From positions 1-37,341 of the forward strand of contig NZ_PXWF02000255.1 in NCBI RefSeq assembly GCF_003011895.2: DNA of 37,341 bases. Direction: 5' to 3'. Numbering within the stretch: position 1 is the stretch's first letter; each line of letters begins with the position of its first letter. A program made the position numbers and the translations under genes. This stretch comes from Massilia glaciei (GTDB lineage Bacteria > Pseudomonadota > Gammaproteobacteria > Burkholderiales > Burkholderiaceae_D). Below, in pieces: positions 15,180 through 21,725 of this stretch. The notes beneath the pieces were generated by a model that ran no database searches, had not been told where the DNA came from, and saw nothing but the letters and a program-made list of their open reading frames with translations.

Positions 15180-15590
15180 CTAAAGCGCCGCCGGCTTGGC
15201 CGGCTGGTACACCAGTTTCTTGTCGCGCAGGGTGAATGTGCCCACCAGGTCGCCAAGGGCGTCTTTGGGCGGACCGGCGCGCTGGGTGCAGCCCTGCGTC
15301 TCGAATTGCCAAGTGCGTTCGCCCAGGCGTACATTCCAGACATCGTTGCCGAGCGTGTGCAGCGTCAGCGCCACCTCCGCGCGGGGCACCTTGGTCATGG
15401 GGAACACGCGCGTGCACTCGGGCGTGCGCGAGGCAACGAACGTGAGCGTCACCTCGTCCTTCCAGAAATACTCCTGTTCCGCGCGCACGGTCAGGGAATG
15501 TTCCCTGCCCTCGACGTAATGGGTTTTTCCGTCCCTGATGCAACCGGCCAGTAGCACGGGAACCAGTAATATCCCTATCATGCGCAGCAT
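15180..15590 (-). CDS. Small lipoprotein of unknown function
   Basis: 136 residues. ATG 15590 has GGGGA about seven bases upstream. The N-terminus MLRMIGILLVPVLLAGC is a lipoprotein signal with lipobox LAGC; Cys17 would be acylated. The next residues are Ile-Arg-Asp, so there is no clear Asp+2 inner-membrane retention signal and outer-membrane sorting is possible. The mature part is mostly beta-prone ('HSLTVRAEQEYFWKDEVTLTF', 'VWNVRLGERTWQFETQG', 'GTFTLRDKKLVYQP') and has two Cys that could form a disulfide. No family recognised. It has its own candidate promoter and lies downstream of the antiporter gene on the same strand. Confidence 0.75.
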   Translation of the reverse strand: MLRMIGILLVPVLLAGCIRDGKTHYVEGREHSLTVRAEQEYFWKDEVTLTFVASRTPECTRVFPMTKVPRAEVALTLHTLGNDVWNVRLGERTWQFETQGCTQRAGPPKDALGDLVGTFTLRDKKLVYQPAKPAAL

Positions 15591-15634
15591 GGCATTCCCC
15601 AAATGTGGTTGTTTCGTTTCGGCAATATTGGCCC

Positions 15635-15663
15635 AGTATAGGCGCGGGTCCGCCTGTACGCAA
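15635..15663 (-). promoter_or_regulatory. Candidate sigma-70 promoter for the lipoprotein gene
   Basis: On the minus strand: -35 TTGCGT (15663-15658), a 17-base spacer, then -10 TATACT (15640-15635). Transcription would begin near 15628, about 38 bases before the ATG at 15590. The -35 lies right at the end of the antiporter gene (stop at 15671). Confidence 0.5.
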
Positions 15664-15670
15664 GCTTGGT

Positions 15671-16978
15671 TCAGCTGCGCGATCCCCTGCGCCAGAATCG
15701 ATCCAGCAAGGGCTTCATGCTGGTGCCGTGGACGAGAATCGAGAGCATCACGACCACGATCGTGATCTGGATCAGGTCGCGCGCCAGCACATAGGGCAGG
15801 CCCTGGTTGATGGCATACATCAGATAGTAGATCGAACCGATCCCGCGCACCCCGAACCAGCCCGTGATGTAGCGCACGCGCATGGGGGTGTTCGAGCCGG
15901 CCAGGCCGATCATCACGCTCAGGGGGCGTGCGACCAGGAACAGGAACAGCCCGGTCGTCCACGCCCTCCAGTTCCATGCGTCGATCGTCAGCATGCCGCC
16001 GAGCAGCAACACCAGCGTCAGCTCGGACAGCCGCTCGAGGTGTTCCTTGAACACGAGCGACTCGCCGCTGACCGTCAGCGGCGCGCAATTGGCCTCGCTC
16101 TGGGTGGGCGGGGCGGCATTTGGCTCATCGGCCACGAGCAGGCCTTGGCGGTCCTTGTGCGCGCCCGCCAGCACCAGTTCGGTCTGCCGCAAGGCGACCC
16201 CGGCAAAGAATACGGCCAGGAAACCATAGGCGTGCAGGAACACGCTCAGGCCGTACACGACGCCGATCAGGCCGAGTCCGACGAGGTCGTCGAGCACCTC
16301 GTGCTTGGGGTCTTTGCCGCGCAACATCCAGCCGATGCGGCCCAGCAGGGCGCCGCCGGCCAGGCCGATGCCGACCGCGCCCAGCGTCGCCCAGACCACA
16401 TCGACGGCGACCCAGCGCCAGCCGGAGTCGCCCAGTTCGTGGAGGCCGAGCAGGCCGAGTCCAAGCATGACGAAGGGAAACGCCGAGCCGTCGTTCATGC
16501 CCGCCTCGCACGTCAGGGAGAAACGCAATTGGTCGCGGTCGTCGGGGTGGCGCACCTGGACGTCGGTCGCCAGCACCGGGTCGGTGGGGGCCAGAATGGC
16601 GCCCAGCAGCACGCCGGCGCCGAGCGGCAGGCCCAGCACGTAATAGCTGAAGGCGGCGATCATGGCGACCGTGAGCGTCATCGAGACCAGGGCCAGCCGG
16701 ATCGGGCCGCCCCAGCGCTTGAGCGTCATGGGCACCGGCATTTTTACCCCGGCCGAGAACAGGGAGATGAGCACCGCGATTTCGGTCAGCATTTCGAGCA
16801 GGTGCGACTGCGCGAACGGGTTGAAGGAAAAAATGCCGAGCACCAGCGGACCGAGGATCAGGCCGGCGCACAGGTACACGATGGCCGACGTGAAAGGCAG
16901 GCGCGCGATGGTGGTCGCGGCAAGGCCGCGCGCCAGCATCAGGAATCCGATCAGGATGAACCAGTAAGTTGTTGTCAT
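15671..16978 (-). CDS. CPA1-type cation/proton antiporter
   Basis: 435 residues with about 12 hydrophobic segments. Exchanges Na+ (or K+) for H+ across the inner membrane to control pH and ion load. Diagnostic motifs: 'GAILAPTDPVLATDVQV' (130-134 APTDP) and 'LTCEAGMNDGSAFPFVMLG' with Asn162-Asp163. The Asn-Asp pair marks CPA1, usually electroneutral, rather than the Asp-Asp of electrogenic CPA2. The C-terminal 'GWFGVRGIGSIYYLMYA' is another signature of the NhaP/NHE group. A hydrophilic loop at about 295-325 (ADEPNAAPPTQSEANCAP) could be regulatory. There is no TrkA-N or other soluble tail. The start is ATG 16978; the ribosome site is weak (AAGG about 12 bases upstream). Confidence 0.92.
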   Translation of the reverse strand: MTTTYWFILIGFLMLARGLAATTIARLPFTSAIVYLCAGLILGPLVLGIFSFNPFAQSHLLEMLTEIAVLISLFSAGVKMPVPMTLKRWGGPIRLALVSMTLTVAMIAAFSYYVLGLPLGAGVLLGAILAPTDPVLATDVQVRHPDDRDQLRFSLTCEAGMNDGSAFPFVMLGLGLLGLHELGDSGWRWVAVDVVWATLGAVGIGLAGGALLGRIGWMLRGKDPKHEVLDDLVGLGLIGVVYGLSVFLHAYGFLAVFFAGVALRQTELVLAGAHKDRQGLLVADEPNAAPPTQSEANCAPLTVSGESLVFKEHLERLSELTLVLLLGGMLTIDAWNWRAWTTGLFLFLVARPLSVMIGLAGSNTPMRVRYITGWFGVRGIGSIYYLMYAINQGLPYVLARDLIQITIVVVMLSILVHGTSMKPLLDRFWRRGSRS

Positions 16979-17088
16979 TGAAACGTTTGACCTTGAGGAA
17001 ACGGCTAGTGCCCGATTCTACCGTCGAACGCCCCGAATTAACCGCGCGTGTGGCGCGGCGGCAGTAAAATGGGGAGCCCGAGCGGCTG

Positions 17089-17334
17089 ATGGCGCCCGTG
17101 TTTTACCTTGGCGCACGCTCCGCGCTGGGCGCCGCCGACTGGGATGCGTGGTTCGACGCCCTGTCGGCGGCACCCGCCGGGCCGGCCGAGGGCATGCCGG
17201 CCTAGCTCACGCGGCAACACAATGTGAAGGCTTTCTTGTACGCCTTGTATGCTTCGCTGCAGGAAAGCGCCAATCCCGTGCCGAAACAAAAAATGTTGCC
17301 CGCCGTTGTGCGCGCGCTCAAAAAAATGGCGTGA
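17089..17334 (+). pseudogene. Decayed gene, copy A (in-frame TAG), unknown family
   Basis: From ATG 17089 the frame reads MAPVFYLGARSALGAADWD and continues to a TAG at 17203-17205. It then goes on in the same frame for 43 codons (LTRQHNVKAFLYALYASLQ ... ALKKMA) to TGA 17334. Amino-acid composition is normal on both sides of the TAG, which suggests one former gene of at least 82 codons; the 5' part may be missing. Bases 17174-17244 match 24909-24979 at 54 of 71 positions, in the same frame, so this is one of two degenerate copies of the same sequence. Family not recognised. It fills most of the gap between the antiporter and the channel gene; the rest of 16979-17381 shows nothing but a short direct repeat (GACCCTTATCTGA, at 17344 and 17359). 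Confidence 0.45.
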
Positions 17335-17381
17335 GCCGCCCACCGACCCTTATCTGAAGACCCTTATCTGAGAATGCGTAA

Positions 17382-18041
17382 ATGATCTCCCTGCTGCTAC
17401 ACACCAAACGCCATCCCTCGGCCATTTTGCTTGTTGTGCAATTGCTTGGCATGATGCTGTATCCATTCATCGAATCGACCGAGGCCGGACGCGTGGTGTT
17501 CAACGCCTTCGGCATCGTGGTGCTGGGAATCACCACGAGCATGGTGCGGCGCACGCCCGGGTCGGCCTGGGTCAGCGCCCTCATCGCGCTGCCCACCATT
17601 GCCTTGTTGGCGCTGCAGATGGCGTTCGGCATGCGCGAATTGCTGCCGTGGTCGTCGGCGCTGGAGGCGGTGTTTTATTTCTACGCGGCAGGCAGCCTGA
17701 TCGGCTACATGATGGAGGACTATCTTGCCACGACGGATGAATTGTTCGCGGCGGGCGCCACCTTCACCCTGCTGGCGTGGGGCTTCACGCACTTGTTCAT
17801 CCTGGTGCAGGCGGTGCATCCGGGGTCGTACGCGGCGGCCGTCAACGCGGCCGACCCGCGCACCTGGACCGAGCTCAACTACCTAAGCTTCGCGCTGCTG
17901 TCGAGCACCGGCATCGGCGACGTCATCCCGCTGACGGCGCATGCGCGCGCGCTGGCCAGCATCGAGATGTTCACCGGCCTGATTTACCTCGCGGCGGTGG
18001 TGGCGCGGTTGATCGGCTTCACGGTCAATAAAAATAAGTAA
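17382..18041 (+). CDS. Two-pore-domain-like K+ channel family membrane protein
   Basis: 219 residues. Hydrophobic segments at about 13-30, 40-53, 63-82, 96-110, 124-146 and 195-215. Between the last two lies a re-entrant pore loop: 'LNYLSFALLSSTGIGDVIPLT'. TGIGD at 176-180 occupies the selectivity-filter position, where classical K+ channels have TVGYG(D). This resembles the ion_trans_2 family in bacteria; the Tyr-to-Ile change may alter selectivity or conductance. There is no cytosolic RCK or cyclic-nucleotide domain. A tetramer in the inner membrane is expected. The start ATG 17382 lacks a strong ribosome site. It ends 4 bases before the convergent HEAT-repeat gene. Confidence 0.78.
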   Translation: MISLLLHTKRHPSAILLVVQLLGMMLYPFIESTEAGRVVFNAFGIVVLGITTSMVRRTPGSAWVSALIALPTIALLALQMAFGMRELLPWSSALEAVFYFYAAGSLIGYMMEDYLATTDELFAAGATFTLLAWGFTHLFILVQAVHPGSYAAAVNAADPRTWTELNYLSFALLSSTGIGDVIPLTAHARALASIEMFTGLIYLAAVVARLIGFTVNKNK

Positions 18042-18045
18042 GTTT

Positions 18046-19443
18046 TCAAACGTGCGGCCAAAGCGCCAGTTCGCGATCGAGGACTGGCGTCACAGTGCCG
18101 ACCAGTGTTTGTAAAACCGAGCGGGTGCTGGGGGCGTTGAGGAAACTCTTTTGCTCCGGCGTCGGCCTGGTAAAACTGTGGCTGTGGGCCGCCAGCATCC
18201 AATTTTCCAGCTCGTCTGCTAGTACGGGCTTGAGCAAATTGTCGTGTGGACCGGCCAGCGCGACAAGGGCGACACTCTCAATCCAATTCCACTTGTCGCT
18301 TTGAGAAAACATCCACAGCAAGGCAAAGTCGCGCCGCGCCGCGAGACAGGCACGCGCCGTGGACATGGGAATATACGCGCCATGCTTGCGCACCAAATCA
18401 ATTGCGAATTTGCGTACCCGGGGTGCGTCATCGGCGAGCGCGGCAAGCGCGATCAGGTCCTTGTCCGCATTGATGGTTTTGAACCACGATGCGAGCGCGA
18501 CGAGCCGGACCGGACCGCTCGCATCCTGCGCGAACGATTGGAATAGCGCCACGTCGTCCGGGCGGCGCAAGCTCGCCAACGACGTCAGCGCGACTTGCAT
18601 TACCTTGACTGTCGAGCGCGCCTCGAGCGCAAGGCGATAAACACTGCCCACATCGACCTCTTGCTTGAGCAGGAACGCGATCGCCAGTGATCGGACCGAC
18701 GATTGGACGTCGAACAAAGCGCCCATGGCAATATCGTGTGCGTTCGCTTCGCACTGCGGCGCCAGCAATGCCGACAGGGCGATCGTGCGCACCGCGCCAA
18801 AATGCGATCTGAGCGCCGTCAAGTAAGCGGCAGGCTGCATATGTTGCGGCATGCGGGCGCACATTCTCACGGCTTGGAGGCTGAGCACGATATCGCTGCG
18901 TGAACCGAGGGCCAGCGCAAGCAGCTCCGGTGGCGTTATCAGCTTGTGCTGTTCCAATATGTGGAAGCAGGCCCTGGCCATTTTGGCATCGCCGCAGCGC
19001 ACACCTTCGACAAGATGGTCGGTATCGAGCCATTCGAGCAAATGGCCTTCGAACGTGGCGAGCCAGACGCTATGGTCGGTTCTGCCCGCGGCCAGCAGTT
19101 GGTGGATTGACGGCAGCACCGCCATCCAGTGGCTGGCAGGTATGAAGGGCAATAGCGTGATCGACGCGGCACGGGCGGCGTGGCGTACTTGTGGAACCCA
19201 ATCGTTGAGGCAAGCGACAATCGCGGGAAGCAGCTCGGGCGCCGCCAGGGCCACGCAGCGCTTGATCGCCGCTTCGCGCACATAGCCGGAACCGTCCTTG
19301 GCGTAGCTGATCAGATGGGGGATTTCGCTGCAGGACAAAACGTGCTCGAGATGCGGAATCATATTCCAAGCAACCGGAGGCGGCGCCGGCACGGCCGCGG
19401 GAAGCGGTTTCGTTAATCCGAATAAGCCCTTAAGCACATTCAT
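18046..19443 (-). CDS. HEAT-repeat-like helical protein of unknown function
   Basis: 465 residues from ATG 19443 (MNVLKGLFGLTKPL); the frame is open further upstream to 19617, but that part is atypical and a TATACT box at 19477-19472 lies within it. The protein is made of repeated amphipathic helix pairs with HEAT-like character: 'SGYVREAAIKRCVALAAPEL', 'WVPQVRHAARAASITLLPF', 'SSVRSLAIAFLLKQEVDVGS', 'GPVRLVALASWFKTINADKD' and 'APRVRKFAIDLVRKHGAYI'. These alpha-solenoids usually mediate protein contacts. There is no signal peptide or membrane helix. GC is visibly lower than in its neighbours, hinting at later acquisition. Partner and role cannot be deduced. Confidence 0.72.
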   Translation of the reverse strand: MNVLKGLFGLTKPLPAAVPAPPPVAWNMIPHLEHVLSCSEIPHLISYAKDGSGYVREAAIKRCVALAAPELLPAIVACLNDWVPQVRHAARAASITLLPFIPASHWMAVLPSIHQLLAAGRTDHSVWLATFEGHLLEWLDTDHLVEGVRCGDAKMARACFHILEQHKLITPPELLALALGSRSDIVLSLQAVRMCARMPQHMQPAAYLTALRSHFGAVRTIALSALLAPQCEANAHDIAMGALFDVQSSVRSLAIAFLLKQEVDVGSVYRLALEARSTVKVMQVALTSLASLRRPDDVALFQSFAQDASGPVRLVALASWFKTINADKDLIALAALADDAPRVRKFAIDLVRKHGAYIPMSTARACLAARRDFALLWMFSQSDKWNWIESVALVALAGPHDNLLKPVLADELENWMLAAHSHSFTRPTPEQKSFLNAPSTRSVLQTLVGTVTPVLDRELALWPHV

Positions 19444-19553
19444 GGTAAGCGGCGTTGGTGGATGACAGGCCAGTATAGCCTCCATGGCTTGCCATATAAT
19501 AAAAGGGGACATTGGGCGATGCACCATGGTCCGACTTGCAGGCCCCGGGCAAA

Positions 19554-19581
19554 AAAAATCCGGCGCGCAGGCCGGATTTTT
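19554..19581 (-). terminator. Rho-independent terminator behind the S9 peptidase gene
   Basis: AAAAATCCGGC (19554-19564), a GCGCAG loop, then GCCGGATTTTT (19571-19581). On the minus strand it gives a GC-rich stem followed by eight T, 44 bases after the peptidase stop. By symmetry it could also act on the plus strand. Confidence 0.85.
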
Positions 19582-19624
19582 CAACACGCGATTCAAGCGC
19601 GCGGCAAGCCGATGCAACCCGGCC

Positions 19625-21622
19625 TCATTTGCCCTTGGCCGCGCCCGGACCGATGTAGCGGTCGATGAAATTGAGCACGGTGTTGCCCCAGAGGATGTTG
19701 TTGCTCTCCTTTTGCCAGCCGTGGCCTTCGCCCGTCATCACCATGAATTCGGCCGTGTTGCCCTGCTTGCGCAGCACGTCGCGCATCTTCTCGCCGTGGA
19801 TCAGCGGCACGCGCACGTCCTCGCTGCCGTAGGCCATCAGCACCGGGGCCTTGATCCGGGCCGCGTTCTCGATCGCCGACACCTTCTGGAAATACGCTTC
19901 GTCGGTTTTAGGGTCGCCATGCATCTTGGCGCCCATATTGTCCATGTACGGGCCGCGCATGTCGGACCAGGTGACCGTGAACAGCATCTTGACGTCGGTC
20001 ACGCCGACCCAGTTGATGCCGCATTTATACAGGTCGGGGTCTTTCACCAGGCCGTACATGGTCGCATAGCCGCCGTAGCTGGCGCCGATGATGCAGACGC
20101 GGTTCTTGTCGATGACGCCCTGTTTGGCGAGCGCCTCGACGCCGTCGGTCAAGTCGTCCTGCATCGCCAGGCCCCATTGCTTCCAGCCGGCCGTGTGGTG
20201 CTTCCAGCCGAAGCCGGTCGACATGCGGAACTGCGGTTGCAGCACGGCATAGCCGCGCGAGGCGAGCATCTGCGTGAGCGGGTTGTAGCCGAAACTGTCG
20301 CGCGCGTGCGGGCCGCCGTGGACGAACATGACGAGCGGCAGGTTCTTCGCGGGCATGCCCTCGGGCAGCGTCAGGTAGGCGGGAATGCTCAGGCCGTCGC
20401 GCGCCTTGTAGTCGATCACCGTTTGCGCCGACAGCCGCTTGCCCTCGAACTCGGGCTTGAAGTCGAACACCGGTTCGAGCCTTTGCTTTTTGAGGTCGAA
20501 GAAATACACCTTGCCCACGTTGTTGTCGCCGCGCGCGACCAGCACCACGCGCTCCCCGCGCCAGCTGAAGGTCACGTCCTGGCCCGGCAGGCTTGCGTTC
20601 AGGGTCGCCTGCATGCGCGCGTAGTCCTCGTCGAAGTAGTAGGTCTCCGGCTTCATGCCATTGACCCGCATGCCGATGATCTTCTTGCGCACCTCGTCGA
20701 ACAGCAGGCCGCCGCTGACGTCGACCAGCGGATGGTCGGCGATCATCTCGCCCGGCGTGTTGGTCGAAAAATTCCACACATGGGCCGTTTCGCGGTCGCC
20801 GCCATTGAAGCGCCCCGACACATACATGGTCTTGTTGTTGAAGTCGAAGCCGAGCGGCGTCATCGCCTTGCCCTCGTCGAGGAAGCCCTGGTGGATCGGG
20901 CGCCACGGCGACTTGTCGGATTCGCGGTAGGACACGGTCTGCTGGATCCGGTTGGTGCCGGGCGCCACGCTCAAGGCCGAGGCGATCCGGATCACATTGT
21001 CATGGTCGAGCAGCCAGCCGCTGACGTTGCCGGGGTTGTCGAACGTGAGCAGGGTCCTTCTGCCGTTGGTCGTGTCGAGCCGGAACACGTCGCTCGCGCC
21101 CAAGTCGGCGTCGCGGCCGCGTTCGTTGTTGACGACGAACAAATCGGCGCTCTCGCCGCCGGCCCGTTGCAGCACGCTGATGCCGTCGTACTTGACGTTG
21201 CCGCCCTGGGCCTCCTTGATCGTCATGGCCAGCTTTTTGAAGCCGCTGCCGTCGGTGTTGACGGCGAACAAACCGCCGCCGGTCTGCCTTTCGAGCACCT
21301 CGTCGCTGCCGCGCGTGATGCTGAACACGAGGCGGTTCGAGTTGACCCAGATTGGGTTCGAGATGTTCCAGTCCGGGTCTGCCGCGACCACTTTGGGCAC
21401 GCGCGTGTCGAGGTTGATCACGGCGAGCACGTTGCGGCCGTTGCGCGGGGTCAGCACCGCCATGTTCTTGCCGTCGGGTGAGAGGATCGGGGCGCCTGCG
21501 AACTGCGCTTTTTTAAAGAAATCGGCGACCGGGATCGAGCTGTCGGCGTGCGCCGTGGTCGCCGCCATGCCGGTGCCAACGAGGAGCGCGGCCATTAGGA
21601 CGGGAATTATTTGTCGTTTCAA
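19625..21622 (-). CDS. S9 family (prolyl oligopeptidase-type) exported peptidase
   Basis: 665 residues from TTG 21622, chosen because AGGAGA (minus strand 21634-21629) is six bases upstream. An ATG at 21643 in the same frame would add seven residues but has no ribosome site. The signal peptide runs LKRQIIPVLMAALLVGTGM to an Ala-x-Ala before DSSIP, giving a periplasmic or secreted protein. The N-terminal beta-propeller part (about 30-390) has WD-like blades ('APILSPDGKNMAVLTPRNG', 'NPIWVNSNRLVFSI'). The C-terminal alpha/beta hydrolase has the triad Ser515 (GASYGGYA), Asp602 (YGSEDVRVP) and His634 (TGEGHGW). It cleaves short peptides, often after Pro or as dipeptidyl units. A TonB receptor gene lies upstream on the same strand, but a terminator separates the two. 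Confidence 0.92.
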   Translation of the reverse strand: MKRQIIPVLMAALLVGTGMAATTAHADSSIPVADFFKKAQFAGAPILSPDGKNMAVLTPRNGRNVLAVINLDTRVPKVVAADPDWNISNPIWVNSNRLVFSITRGSDEVLERQTGGGLFAVNTDGSGFKKLAMTIKEAQGGNVKYDGISVLQRAGGESADLFVVNNERGRDADLGASDVFRLDTTNGRRTLLTFDNPGNVSGWLLDHDNVIRIASALSVAPGTNRIQQTVSYRESDKSPWRPIHQGFLDEGKAMTPLGFDFNNKTMYVSGRFNGGDRETAHVWNFSTNTPGEMIADHPLVDVSGGLLFDEVRKKIIGMRVNGMKPETYYFDEDYARMQATLNASLPGQDVTFSWRGERVVLVARGDNNVGKVYFFDLKKQRLEPVFDFKPEFEGKRLSAQTVIDYKARDGLSIPAYLTLPEGMPAKNLPLVMFVHGGPHARDSFGYNPLTQMLASRGYAVLQPQFRMSTGFGWKHHTAGWKQWGLAMQDDLTDGVEALAKQGVIDKNRVCIIGASYGGYATMYGLVKDPDLYKCGINWVGVTDVKMLFTVTWSDMRGPYMDNMGAKMHGDPKTDEAYFQKVSAIENAARIKAPVLMAYGSEDVRVPLIHGEKMRDVLRKQGNTAEFMVMTGEGHGWQKESNNILWGNTVLNFIDRYIGPGAAKGK

Positions 21623-21679
21623 GAGATATCTCCTAGAAATCATTGATTCTGAGATGCAAGAATTTGCGTTGTAAACAGA

Positions 21680-21714
21680 AAAAGGCGCCGCAACCTGAAG
21701 TCCCGGCGCCTTTT
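21680..21714 (-). terminator. Strong terminator behind the TonB receptor gene
   Basis: AAAAGGCGCCG (21680-21690) and CGGCGCCTTTT (21704-21714) form a perfect 11-base stem around a 13-base loop, with further A/T on each side. It begins 12 bases after the receptor stop at 21726 and can work in both directions. Confidence 0.88.
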
Positions 21715-21725
21715 TTCAGTTCAGA

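Noticed and set aside
15591-16088. Long N-terminal extension of the lipoprotein gene
   Set aside because: It would overlap the antiporter gene, and the lipoprotein signal begins at 15590 with a ribosome site.
19444-19617. Extended start of the HEAT-repeat gene at 19617
   Set aside because: The added residues are atypical and overlap a -10-like box and the terminator of the neighbouring gene.
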